A stretch of DNA of 64,000 nucleotides from NCBI GenBank assembly GCA_029781135.1, contig JAKOXH010000053.1:1-64000 (forward strand), read 5' to 3'. Positions 45,090-53,406 of this stretch are shown here, piece by piece. Within the stretch, counting starts at the first letter, position 1; each line of letters starts with the position of its first letter. The notes below the pieces were generated by a model that was not told the origin of the DNA, did no database searches, and was given only the letters and a program-made list of their open reading frames with translations. The position numbers and the translations under genes are program-made. The DNA is from Planctomycetota bacterium. Lineage in GTDB: Bacteria > Planctomycetota > Planctomycetia > Pirellulales > Lacipirellulaceae.

Positions 45090-45292
45090 GTGCGACCTCC
45101 TTGTCGCGCGAGCGGCAACGGCGCCGCTCTTTGGCTTGGGGCAATGTGGGCTTCATCCTGAAGCCTGGGCACGAAGTGCGGGGTGGCAGTGTAACAGAAT
45201 CTCGAAAATGGCGGAAGCGGAGGCAACGTGCTAGCAGATTTCCTGCCGACGCATGTTATGCGGATGCCGGCACGTCAGGGAATTGCCTGCCG

Positions 45293-46474
45293 CTAGTGGC
45301 GATTCACGCGGCGGAGGAGCCAGATGCCGGCCAATGCCAGCACGATGTTTCCGATCCACACGGTTTGCGGGGGAAAGGCACCATCTTTAGCTTGATCGAC
45401 GCTGACGGCGAGCAAAGGGTAATAGGCGATCAAAATCGGCAAGAAGCAGATGAAGAAACTGGCGATGAAGTCGCTGTAGCGCATCCATACGGCCACGGGC
45501 ACACCGACCAACACGAAACAGAGGCAGCTAAAGCCGTTTGCCCAGCGGCGCCATGGTTCGGTATACAGCCGATAGAGACGGGTCCTGGCATTCTCGATTT
45601 CGCGCTCATTCGCTTTCCAAGAAGCATTGGAAAGTGAATCGAAGTCGCCGGTGAGCATGCCGAAGGCCGCCTGGGCGACATTCGCCTGCTCGATTCGAGC
45701 CACCGCCTGCTTTTGTTCGACGATCGCGGGTCCGACTTCTGAAAGCGCGTAGTTCGACGGGCTGCGGTTCTTTTGGGCGGAACCGGTTATATCGTCGACC
45801 GATATTTCATATTGAAATTTGCCGGGATCGCTGTAGTTAACGGCACCTTGCAGCTCAAAATCGTAAAAACAAACGACGAGCTTGCCATCCTCCGGAACGA
45901 GCTTGATGTCGGCTTCGCGGGCCGCAATCGTCCAGGCGGGCCGACCACCCGAGCCCTGAAGAACCAGCGTTGGCGAGATCAAGCGGTGGCCATCCACGCT
46001 GCGCACGGTGATGTTCGCTTTGCCTAAACTATAAGTGTGGCGCAGGCTGAGTTGGCTGTAAGTCACTTCTTCGATCGAGGTCAAGAAGACCTGGCGGACT
46101 CCCATCATGCCCCAACTTACGGCCACGTCGTTGATGACGACGGCAATGAAACTAATGAAGGTGGCTAAAATTAACGTGGGCCAAATCACGGCCATTGGGG
46201 AGATGCCGAGCGCCTTGATCGCTACGATTTCGTTGTACGATGCCATGCGGCCGTAAACACTGGTGGTCGCCAACAGCATGGTACCAGGCACGGCGAACTG
46301 CATGGCTTGGGGTAGCAAGTAGGGCGTCATGCGGACGAGCGGACCGAGGCCGATGCCTTTATCCACGGCTTCCTTGCCGATCAGCACGATAAAGATCAGC
46401 AGTGTTAAGCCCGTTAGCGTTAGTAGAAAGACCTTTAAGAGGTCCGCCAGAACGTAACGAGTCAGGATCCGCAT
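45293..46474 (-). CDS. LptF/LptG family permease
   Basis: A 393-residue inner-membrane protein with three N-terminal and three C-terminal helices and a central jelly-roll region, the layout of LptF and LptG. The N-terminus (MRILTRYVLADLLKVFLLTL) and the loop YGRMASYNEIVAIKALGISP are family marks. LptFG with LptB extracts lipopolysaccharide from the inner membrane, which fits the diderm envelope of planctomycetes. Only one of the two partners is here; the other may be elsewhere. I use the ATG at 46474 because it starts at the cytoplasmic helix; a frame to 46534 adds residues without support. Confidence 0.87.
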   Translation of the reverse strand: MRILTRYVLADLLKVFLLTLTGLTLLIFIVLIGKEAVDKGIGLGPLVRMTPYLLPQAMQFAVPGTMLLATTSVYGRMASYNEIVAIKALGISPMAVIWPTLILATFISFIAVVINDVAVSWGMMGVRQVFLTSIEEVTYSQLSLRHTYSLGKANITVRSVDGHRLISPTLVLQGSGGRPAWTIAAREADIKLVPEDGKLVVCFYDFELQGAVNYSDPGKFQYEISVDDITGSAQKNRSPSNYALSEVGPAIVEQKQAVARIEQANVAQAAFGMLTGDFDSLSNASWKANEREIENARTRLYRLYTEPWRRWANGFSCLCFVLVGVPVAVWMRYSDFIASFFICFLPILIAYYPLLAVSVDQAKDGAFPPQTVWIGNIVLALAGIWLLRRVNRH

Positions 46475-46643
46475 AGGAGCAGTTCGCGAGTTGGATACAG
46501 TGAGAGATGGCTGCGAGGGTAGTCTCGGTTCCACCGTGCTTGTACAGAACTATGGTGAGTTCAACAACGACAACCGATAGGAAAGAATCCCCTGCTGGCA
46601 TCCCGCGAGACTGCTAGCATCGCGCGTGAAGACGTGCGTGTAA

Positions 46644-46704
46644 GAGGCTATGCGAAAAGTGTTTGGGAGAGGGGGACAGTCCCCGACACTTTTCGGATAG
46701 CCTC
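46644..46704. repeat. Palindromic repeat family R1, short copy 3
   Basis: A 61-bp copy that keeps both ends (GAGGCTATGCGAAAAGTGT and ACACTTTTCGGATAGCCTC) and the GGGGACAGTCCCC centre, but lacks the roughly 77-bp interior of the copies at 9410 and 13300. It probably arose by deletion or is the basic unit. It lies between divergent genes; 46705-46846 holds nothing else. Confidence 0.85.
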
Positions 46705-46846
46705 TAATTCGGCCTCGCGGTGGTTGCATCAAGAATGCGCGATTGACGGTCGAGCAATAAACTACTAAATGTCTCGTCGCCTTTTGTGCCGCGATACCTA
46801 CTGTCTCATCCCCGGCATTTCTAAATAAATCAAGCAAGGCTCCCCC

Positions 46847-47458
46847 ATGGCTACCACTGCGGATGCAACATTGCCTAGCAATCTCTGGCAAAAGTTCGTT
46901 GTGTTTCTCCTCCAGCGCCGCGTCCGGATCACGGCGTTTATCTTCATCGTCTTGATCGTCGAGGACGTCCTCACGCGAGTCCAACCCCATAGTCTCGTTG
47001 ATTTGCGCAATTACCAGGTCCTGGGTGGACTGAGCCTCGTCTTCGTTGGCTTAGGTTTGCGTACTTGGGCGGCGGGTACGCTGCAAAAGCGTAAGCAACT
47101 CGCGATGAGCGGCCCCTATCAATTGGTACGCCATCCGCTTTATGTAGGCTCGTACCTGATGATGGTTGGCTTTTGTCTCTTGATCGGCGATTTGGAAAAC
47201 CTGTTGGTCGTATTTGGACCGATCCTATTTCTCTACATCTTGCGGGCGGTATCCGAAGAGAAATATTTGGCGAAGTTGTTTCCCGATCAGTGGCCTGAGT
47301 TTGTCTGTCGCGTGCCACGATTCATTCCGCGGCGGCTGCCCACCGCGATGTTCCACGACTGGAGCCTTGCGCAGTGGCTTAAGAATCGGGAGTATAATGC
47401 GTTCGGAGCGGCACTGCTGGGCTTAGTGGCTATTCAGGCGTGGCATATCGCGATGTGA
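46847..47458 (+). CDS. Isoprenylcysteine carboxyl methyltransferase family membrane protein
   Basis: A 203-residue inner-membrane protein with about five helices. The block GPYQLVRHPLYVGSYLMMVG (109-128) followed by a second helix pair and EEKYLAKLFPDQWPEF is the signature of the ICMT/phospholipid methyltransferase family, which uses S-adenosylmethionine on membrane substrates. In bacteria the substrate is rarely known and may be a lipid. It stands alone; the downstream gap carries repeats and the PP2C gene converges. Confidence 0.85.
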   Translation: MATTADATLPSNLWQKFVVFLLQRRVRITAFIFIVLIVEDVLTRVQPHSLVDLRNYQVLGGLSLVFVGLGLRTWAAGTLQKRKQLAMSGPYQLVRHPLYVGSYLMMVGFCLLIGDLENLLVVFGPILFLYILRAVSEEKYLAKLFPDQWPEFVCRVPRFIPRRLPTAMFHDWSLAQWLKNREYNAFGAALLGLVAIQAWHIAM

Positions 47459-47473
47459 GCGTGTCAGATACCT

Positions 47474-47579
47474 GTACTTATTGAAGTCCGCGCAGCCAAA
47501 AGGCTGTGGAAGGCCTATCTAAGGCCGATTGCGTGTCCCATTGGACGGCGTCATCGGCGTCAGGAGACGCCTCCCACAG
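47474..47579. repeat. Repeat family R3, divergent copy D
   Basis: It shares the ATTGAAG flank and the ATCGGCGTC(A)GGAGACGCC end with the copies at 38157-38272 and 49169-49285, but the interior differs. Confidence 0.6.
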
Positions 47580-47633
47580 GTTCCATTCGCCACGCAGTTT
47601 TCAATGGATACTTGAAGAGACCATTGGCGGTAC

Positions 47634-47666
47634 ACCCTCACCCCGGCCCTCTCCCAAAGGGAGAGG
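47634..47666. repeat. Short repeat family R4, copy 1
   Basis: The text CCCTCACCCCGGCCCTCTCC followed by a hairpin CTCTCCC-AAA-GGGAGAG. A near copy is at 63786-63820. It lies between convergent genes and could terminate transcription in both directions. Confidence 0.7.
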
Positions 47667-47682
47667 CGGCCTGTAATAGCCG

Positions 47683-48996
47683 CTAGATTCGGTCAGAATC
47701 TACTTCGACCGTGGGCCGATTTGCCCGCAGTTGTTTCATGATCAAACGGATGGCCGCACTATAATGTGCGACGGCCGAGATGAAGTCGCCGCGCTCATTG
47801 GCAGCCCGGGCGTTGTTGCGCAACTGTTCGAACTCTTCCCAGTCGATTTCACGCTCGCCGTTGCGCGCATGCGGGTTTTCCGATAGTTGAGTGGCGATAT
47901 CCGCCAAGGCGGAAACGATTTTGCCGTTGGGCTTGCAATGGAACTTTCGATACGGTCCATTCCCGTACGGACCGCCGATCGGGCTGATCGAAACGCATTT
48001 CGCGGCGGCCGAGGCCGAGAAGGCGATGCCGGCACTCACTGCCGCAAGTAACCCGATCGCGGAACCGATGGCGCCGGCCCAGTACTCGCGGGCCACACAA
48101 TACGCCAGAATCGCCAGGCAGGCCCCGGCCGCTAACCATGCCAGCCACGGCGTTGCGCCGGCACGCTTCGCGGTCTGTTGTGAATCAGTTGGCGTTTCGG
48201 CGGCGATCTGAGGAACCGTTCCATCGATTTCGGTAACGATTATCGAGATATTATCTGGCCCGCCGCGGAAGTTCGCGAGATCGACGAGTGTGGCCGTGGC
48301 GTCGTCTGGGCTTAGGCAGCGCAGCATGATGCCGATTTCTTCATCGCTCACGGGGCCGCTTAGGCCATCGCTACAGACCAGGAATTTGTCTCCCGCCTGA
48401 CAATTGAATGGTCCTTCCAGATCGACTTGCACGGAGGGATGTGGACCGAGCGAGCGCGTAATTACATTTTTGGGGATATAGGCCGGCACATCTTCTTGAG
48501 ACATCTGCCCCGCCGCGGCCATCTCCCAAACCAAGCTGTGGTCGAACGTGAGTTGCTCGAGCAAATCGCCGCGCAGGCGGTACACGCGGCTATCGCCGAT
48601 GTGGGCGACGAGGGCGCCTTGCGGCAGCAAGACGAGGCAGCTGCAAGTTGTCCCCATGCCTTGGAAACCAATGCTGCTCTGGCCCTTGGCATGCACGGCG
48701 TTGTTCGCATCGCGAATGGCTTGCCGCAGGGCGGCCGGCGGATAAAGATCGCGCAGCTTGAAGTAATTGTGCGTGATGTTATCGACCGCCAGTTTGCTGG
48801 CTAACTCGCCGGCGGCGTGGGCCCCCATTCCGTCGGCAACCATTAACAGGTGACCGCGCGACACCCAAGTGGACACATCCTTAGTGACGAACGCCGCCAA
48901 CGAATCTTGGTTGTTCGTTCGGCGCATGCCTAAGTCGCTGACTTCCGCATGTTTCAAATCGAAGGTGGGGCAAATGCAAGTGTCGTGATTCGACAT
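47683..48996 (-). CDS. PP2C-family protein phosphatase with C-terminal membrane segments
   Basis: A 437-residue Ser/Thr phosphatase. The catalytic domain (about 15-258) holds the metal-binding aspartates in MVADGMGAHAAGE (53-65), GDSRVYR (134-140), SDGLSG (209-214) and GGPDNIS (245-251). Two hydrophobic stretches (about 283-300 and 308-335) then anchor it to the membrane, and a soluble tail of about 100 residues follows. Partners are eukaryotic-type Ser/Thr kinases, numerous in planctomycetes, though none is in the window. I use the ATG at 48996 because it opens directly into the phosphatase. Confidence 0.9.
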   Translation of the reverse strand: MSNHDTCICPTFDLKHAEVSDLGMRRTNNQDSLAAFVTKDVSTWVSRGHLLMVADGMGAHAAGELASKLAVDNITHNYFKLRDLYPPAALRQAIRDANNAVHAKGQSSIGFQGMGTTCSCLVLLPQGALVAHIGDSRVYRLRGDLLEQLTFDHSLVWEMAAAGQMSQEDVPAYIPKNVITRSLGPHPSVQVDLEGPFNCQAGDKFLVCSDGLSGPVSDEEIGIMLRCLSPDDATATLVDLANFRGGPDNISIIVTEIDGTVPQIAAETPTDSQQTAKRAGATPWLAWLAAGACLAILAYCVAREYWAGAIGSAIGLLAAVSAGIAFSASAAAKCVSISPIGGPYGNGPYRKFHCKPNGKIVSALADIATQLSENPHARNGEREIDWEEFEQLRNNARAANERGDFISAVAHYSAAIRLIMKQLRANRPTVEVDSDRI

Positions 48997-49168
48997 GCGC
49001 GGCGATTTCGAGCGAGTCGGGGATGGAATAACGCACGCTAGCGGCACCAGCAATGCCCGCGGATGCTGGGGAAAGGCCGGAAGCTGCGCGAATTACATTG
49101 TATCTGGTCGATTGAGCGCCGGAAACTGCGGCTCGGGTAGGCCAATGGGACCCTCCCAAGATACATGG

Positions 49169-49285
49169 TCAATCAGTTATTGAAGCTGAAAGAACTTGTG
49201 GGAGGGGTCTCCGACCCAGAGGGGCATCGTTCTTCGAACCATTCTCAAGTTTTGCGCGAAATCGGCGTCGGAGACGCCTCCCACA
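49169..49285. repeat. Palindromic repeat family R3, copy B
   Basis: A 117-bp element, the inverse of that at 38157-38272, starting in the ATTGAAGC flank and ending GGAGACGCCTCCCACA. It lies upstream of the PEGA lipoprotein gene. A CGCCTCCTACAGAG fragment follows near 49300. Confidence 0.85.
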
Positions 49286-49395
49286 AAGATGCGAAAACGC
49301 CTCCTACAGAGATTCGGCTGGTGGATTTGGGGACAAATTCCTATACTTCGCCCCCTCTTCCCGTTCGCCGTCTCATCGACAGTCCGGAGTTCGCT

Positions 49396-49968
49396 ATGCG
49401 TAACCTGGTACGCATTTTGTTGGTTATCGCAGTGTTCCTCCCGGCCGCTGGCTGCGTCAGGCGCCGGCTCAATGTGCGCACCAATCCGCCAGGGGCGTTG
49501 GTTTACGTCGACAATCAACAGATTGGCACGACGCCTTGCTCGGTCGACTTCACCTATTACGGCACGCGTGAAATTCGGCTGATCAAGCCGGGCTACGAGA
49601 CGCTAACGGTGAATCAACCGATCCCAACGCCGTGGTACCAGTATCCGCCGCTGGACTTCATTAGCGAGAACTTGGTCGCGACCAAGATTCGCGATAATCG
49701 CACGGTGACATACAACTTGGCGCCGCAGATTATCGTGCCGCCGCAGCAGCTGGTCGATCGGGCAAACCAATTGCGGCAGGATGCGCTACAGTATCCGGTG
49801 ACGCCGGCCAGCGGCGTTGCGCCAATCTCACCGCCCCCAACCGGACCGGCGCCCGCGGTGATGCCTCCCGGGCCAGCGCCCACACCCCTACCCAGCGTCA
49901 CGCAACCGCCAGCGCCGGTTGTTGTGCCGCCGGCGGCTACGATTCCCAATCGACTACCAGCGTCGTAA
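49396..49968 (+). CDS. PEGA-domain lipoprotein
   Basis: A 190-residue lipoprotein. The signal peptide ends in the lipobox LPAAGC. A PEGA domain follows (about 22-75: VRTNPPGALVYVDNQQIGTT, then IKPGYETL), which occurs in surface and S-layer-associated proteins. The C-terminal 60 residues are Pro/Ala-rich (PPPTGPAPAVMPPGPAPT), a likely spacer. CCGGAG at 49384-49389 supports the ATG at 49396; a longer frame to 49165 runs through the repeat. Its function is probably to attach to or span part of the cell envelope. Confidence 0.85.
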   Translation: MRNLVRILLVIAVFLPAAGCVRRRLNVRTNPPGALVYVDNQQIGTTPCSVDFTYYGTREIRLIKPGYETLTVNQPIPTPWYQYPPLDFISENLVATKIRDNRTVTYNLAPQIIVPPQQLVDRANQLRQDALQYPVTPASGVAPISPPPTGPAPAVMPPGPAPTPLPSVTQPPAPVVVPPAATIPNRLPAS

Positions 49969-50036
49969 TGAACGGTAGGGCTAAACCGCAAGCGCGGAAC
50001 TACGACCGCAAGCGATGCGGAAATCGTGCGCGATGG

Positions 50037-51236
50037 CTACTTCACATTGCTGGGCCGGACCGCTCCGCTGATGATGCGACCGGGTTCGGTGGCGACTTTG
50101 TCCATGAAGATGCGAGCATCGTGCACGACCGGCTTCAGATTGAACGTGAGTTCATCGATACTGGTAAGAACTTTGTTGGCATTGAACATAAGGATGTTCA
50201 CGTTGTCGTAAAACTGTGGATCATGGATTAGCTTGCCGATGCTGCCTTCGTGGCTGTTGAGCGCGCGAGCAACTTGCCCAACCTCATTGACGAGTTGGTC
50301 AAGCCCGTTAACGACTTTCAGGAGCGCGTCGGCAAAGTCGCCGCCTTTTTGGCGCAGCGGTTCGGTGAAGCCTTCCAAATTCTTGAGATTTCGGTCGGCT
50401 GATTGGATCGCACCACGAGTATCTTGCATGGTGACGCGGAACTCGTGAATGGCGTCGGGCAATTCGTTGAGGCCTTGCCGTAACCGTTGCCGCATTTGCT
50501 GGCTGTTCGCGGGCGGATTCGCACTGGGCGCACGCTGGTTGTTCAGCGGTGGCGGGCCGACACCGGGTTGCTGCGCACCGGCAGGCTCATCGCCGATGAG
50601 TTCATTGAACGAGGTCATCGTGGCGGCAAACTGGTTCATGGCCCGCTCGGTCGTATCGAGCAGGCGTGTGACGCGGCCTTGCGTTTCGCCGGATTCATCG
50701 CCAAACGCCGTGTTGACGCGTTTGGCAAGTTTGGCAACTTCATCACCGGCGTTCGCAAGCGACTGGCTTGCTTTGCTAAACTCCTCTTTGAGATCGCCAA
50801 GTTGGCTGAGCGAATCGAAAGGATTTGGATCTACAAAACCGCGGAATACCGCACCTGGCTTCACGGCCTCAGCACCAGGGGCGGGTTGCCGACTGAGAAA
50901 ATCGATCGTGGCATCTCCCAGAACGGTGGTGCGAATATGGGGTTCGTAGTTGGGGAACAGCGGGCGATTGCCATCGATCTCGGCCTTCAGCAGCACGCCG
51001 CCTTCCTGGTCTTCGATCGATTTCACGCGGCCGATGAGCACGCCGTTCTTGCGCACGGGCGTATTGGTATCGATGCCGGGAGCTTGCGGCACGGCAATGG
51101 CAATTTGGTACTTGCCACGGCCCCACGGCAACCACCCCGTCGGTAACGGGCCGTTGAGGCTGGCCAACAGTCCGCCGACGATCATCGTGGCGAACACGAC
51201 GACGCCGACGCGGAATTGCATTTGACGTTCGTTCAT
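50037..51236 (-). CDS. mlaD: MlaD-family lipid-binding protein (MCE domain)
   Basis: A 399-residue protein anchored by an N-terminal helix (8-27). The MCE domain (about 40-125) shows PGIDTNTPVRKNGVLIGRVK and RTTVLGDATIDFL. The remaining 270 residues are predicted helical with repeated SLANAGDEV-type and QMRQRLRQGL segments, a longer tail than Escherichia MlaD (about 183 residues) and more like other MCE proteins with helical needles. It is the third gene of mlaE-mlaF-mlaD, which moves phospholipids between the membranes. A heptad-repeat region separates it from mlaF. Confidence 0.88.
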   Translation of the reverse strand: MNERQMQFRVGVVVFATMIVGGLLASLNGPLPTGWLPWGRGKYQIAIAVPQAPGIDTNTPVRKNGVLIGRVKSIEDQEGGVLLKAEIDGNRPLFPNYEPHIRTTVLGDATIDFLSRQPAPGAEAVKPGAVFRGFVDPNPFDSLSQLGDLKEEFSKASQSLANAGDEVAKLAKRVNTAFGDESGETQGRVTRLLDTTERAMNQFAATMTSFNELIGDEPAGAQQPGVGPPPLNNQRAPSANPPANSQQMRQRLRQGLNELPDAIHEFRVTMQDTRGAIQSADRNLKNLEGFTEPLRQKGGDFADALLKVVNGLDQLVNEVGQVARALNSHEGSIGKLIHDPQFYDNVNILMFNANKVLTSIDELTFNLKPVVHDARIFMDKVATEPGRIISGAVRPSNVK

Positions 51237-51247
51237 GGTGGGGAGCT

Positions 51248-51405
51248 GTTAGGCGTTAGGCGTTAGGCGTTAGGCGTTAGGCGTTGGGCGTTAGGCGTTG
51301 GGCGTTGGGCGTTAGCCAGAAATAAAGACAAATAGTATATTTCTTTAGGTAACGCCTAACGCCTAACAGCTAACAGCTAACGACTAACGACTAATAGCTA
51401 ATAGC
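51248..51405. repeat. Inverted arrays of heptanucleotide repeats between mlaF and mlaD
   Basis: Ten consecutive heptads of GTTAGGC type (51248-51317; three read GTTGGGC and the last GTTAGCC) face eight inverted heptads (51350-51405). The eight come in pairs: TAACGCC, TAACAGC, TAACGAC and TAATAGC, each twice. The array enters mlaF and supplies its last codons and stop codon (51391-51393). A long hairpin can form inside the operon message. Confidence 0.9.
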
Positions 51406-52248
51406 TTCTTCCCGCATCTCGAGTAAGCGTTCGCCGGCTTCGCCGCGAACGAATTGGGAGACGCGTTTATCGTCACTTTCCATCACTTCCATCGGCGTAC
51501 CGTCGAAAATGATTTGTGATTCATCGGGTCTTAGGCGGCTAAGCGGGTAGAGCATGACGACCCGGTCGGCCACCTTTTGCGCGGTTTTCATATCGTGCGT
51601 GACGACGATGCTGGTAACGGCGTTTTGCTCGCGGGTCCGCATGATTAGCTCGTTGATGACGTCGCTGACGATGGGGTCGAGGCCCGTCGTGGGTTCGTCG
51701 TAGAGCAGCACCTCGGGGCTCATGACGAGCGCACGAGCCAGGCCGACACGTTTGCGCATGCCGCCGGACAGTTGCGCGGGCCGCTTGCCGAGAACGCTGG
51801 CTGGCAGGCCGACTTGTTTGATGCGGTCCGAGACGATTTGTTCGATTTTCTCCGCGCGCATCCGGCTATTTTCTTTCAGTGGAAAAGCCACATTGTCCGC
51901 CACGGTCATGCTGTCGAAGAGGGCGGCGTTTTGAAACAGGTAGCCAAAGCGGCTGCGCAGGGTCGTAAGTTCCTTGTCGTTGAGCTCATCGATTCTCTGT
52001 CCGTCGACAATCACATGGCCCGACGAAGGAAATAGCAAGCCAATGATGTTCTTAAGAAGCACGGTCTTGCCGCAACCGCTCTCGCCGATAATGGCAATGG
52101 TTTGGCGACGGGGAATTGCCATTGAAATATCGCGCAACACGGGTTGCCGCCCGAAATTGACCGTGAGTTCACTCAGCTCAATGAATGCAGGCTCAACCGG
52201 CGTAGGCTTCGCGCGGCGGGGCTTCGAGATGGGGTTGTCGCTCGACAT
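51391..52248 (-). CDS. mlaF: ABC transporter ATPase (MlaF-like)
   Basis: A 285-residue ATPase. It has Walker A GESGCGKT, the Q-loop FQNAALFDSMTVADN, the signature QLSGGMRKR, Walker B LLYDEPTTGLD and the switch VVTHD. It powers MlaE-type lipid transport. I use the ATG at 52248, which shares its first base with the stop codon of mlaE (TGATG), a classical coupled pair. The last residues (ISY) are encoded by the inverted heptad array, which has apparently replaced the original C-terminus. Confidence 0.92.
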   Translation of the reverse strand: MSSDNPISKPRRAKPTPVEPAFIELSELTVNFGRQPVLRDISMAIPRRQTIAIIGESGCGKTVLLKNIIGLLFPSSGHVIVDGQRIDELNDKELTTLRSRFGYLFQNAALFDSMTVADNVAFPLKENSRMRAEKIEQIVSDRIKQVGLPASVLGKRPAQLSGGMRKRVGLARALVMSPEVLLYDEPTTGLDPIVSDVINELIMRTREQNAVTSIVVTHDMKTAQKVADRVVMLYPLSRLRPDESQIIFDGTPMEVMESDDKRVSQFVRGEAGERLLEMREEAISY

Positions 52249-53111
52249 CACTTCACCTCGGGCCACAGCATGTGGTGAACGCTATCGAGGCCGATACTGA
52301 GGAAGAAGTCCAACATCAAAATGATCACGAACGAAAGCACGAACGCCGCCGTGGCGGCGCGACCAACACCTTCCGCTCCAGGAGCACAATTGAAACCCCG
52401 GTAGCAACTGACGATAGCGATCGTGGCCCCGAAGAATACGCTCTTGAAAATGCCGTAAAACAGGTCCCAGTTTTCGACGAACTGCTGTGAGTTGTGCCAA
52501 TAGTGATAGGAGTCGATGCCGAAGACTTCGACGCTGTATAACCAGCCGCCGACGACGCCCATAAAAATGGCCATCACGGTGAGTGAGGGGATCATGAGCA
52601 GGCAGCCCAAGAAGCGCGGGACGACGAGGTAGTGAATGGGGTTGGCGCCCATCGAGATGAGCGCGTCGACTTGTTCGGTCACGCGCATCGTGCCGATTTC
52701 GGCGGCGATCGCGCTGCCCACGCGACCGGCCAGCATCGTGGCGGCGAGCACGGGGCCGAGTTCGCGGCACATCGAAAGATTGATGAGCGCCCCAAGGCGC
52801 GTTTCAAAGCCAAACTGCTTGAACTGCGTGTACGACTGCACCGCCAGCACCATGCCGATGAACGTGCCGGTGAGGGCGATCACGGGCAGGCTGAGGACGC
52901 CGATATTGTAAAATGCCGGCACAAGCGTATCGCGGCGCGGCAGGCGCGTGATGAGCCACGAGATGGTTCGCCACATGAACAGCGACATGTCGCCGAGCGT
53001 TTCCACCCAGCGGATCGTCACGGCGCCGACGTCGGCGACGGAATCGTAGACGGCGCCGCCCAGGCCGCGACGACGGTATTCGGTAGAGATATTGGTGGAA
53101 GCGGTGGCCAT
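52248..53111 (-). CDS. mlaE: MlaE-type lipid ABC transporter permease
   Basis: A 287-residue inner-membrane permease with about five helices. ETRLGALINLSMCRELGPVL, followed by AATMLAGRVGSAIAAEIGTM, is the MlaE core, and EQVDALISMGANPIHYLVVPR the coupling helix. With MlaF and MlaD it transfers phospholipids between membranes in diderms. First gene of the mlaEFD unit. Its ATG at 53111 is followed upstream by palindromes at 53126-53186. Confidence 0.92.
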   Translation of the reverse strand: MATASTNISTEYRRRGLGGAVYDSVADVGAVTIRWVETLGDMSLFMWRTISWLITRLPRRDTLVPAFYNIGVLSLPVIALTGTFIGMVLAVQSYTQFKQFGFETRLGALINLSMCRELGPVLAATMLAGRVGSAIAAEIGTMRVTEQVDALISMGANPIHYLVVPRFLGCLLMIPSLTVMAIFMGVVGGWLYSVEVFGIDSYHYWHNSQQFVENWDLFYGIFKSVFFGATIAIVSCYRGFNCAPGAEGVGRAATAAFVLSFVIILMLDFFLSIGLDSVHHMLWPEVK

Positions 53112-53125
53112 GGGGATTTTCCGTA

Positions 53126-53186
53126 CGTCAGGCTTTAGCCTGACGCATTGACGGCTCGATGTAGGTCAGGCTAAAGCCTGACCTAC
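53126..53186. repeat. Two adjacent perfect palindromes upstream of mlaE
   Basis: CGTCAGGCT-TT-AGCCTGACG (53126-53145) and GTAGGTCAGGCT-AA-AGCCTGACCTAC (53161-53186) share the CAGGCTNNAGCCTG core. They form two strong hairpins next to the start of mlaE. The rest of 53112-53406 shows no gene. Confidence 0.8.
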
Positions 53187-53406
53187 GGCCGGCGCGCACG
53201 CGCCCCCCAAGGCGTACGTCCCAGTAGGTCGGCATTTGAACTTGTGCCGCTTGAGTAAAGTTTAGGGGCGAGTTGGGGATCGCCAAGTGCAAGCGGCAGA
53301 TGCAGTGCTATCGGCGACCGACCGCAAACGGGCGTTTGACACGCGTTGTCGGCACGAAGCGAGTTAGAGTCGCAGCGGCTTGGCAGCCGCCGCTAATTGA
53401 GCTAAG

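Noticed and set aside
51248-51405. CRISPR array
   Set aside because: The units are contiguous heptads with no spacers and no cas genes are near.
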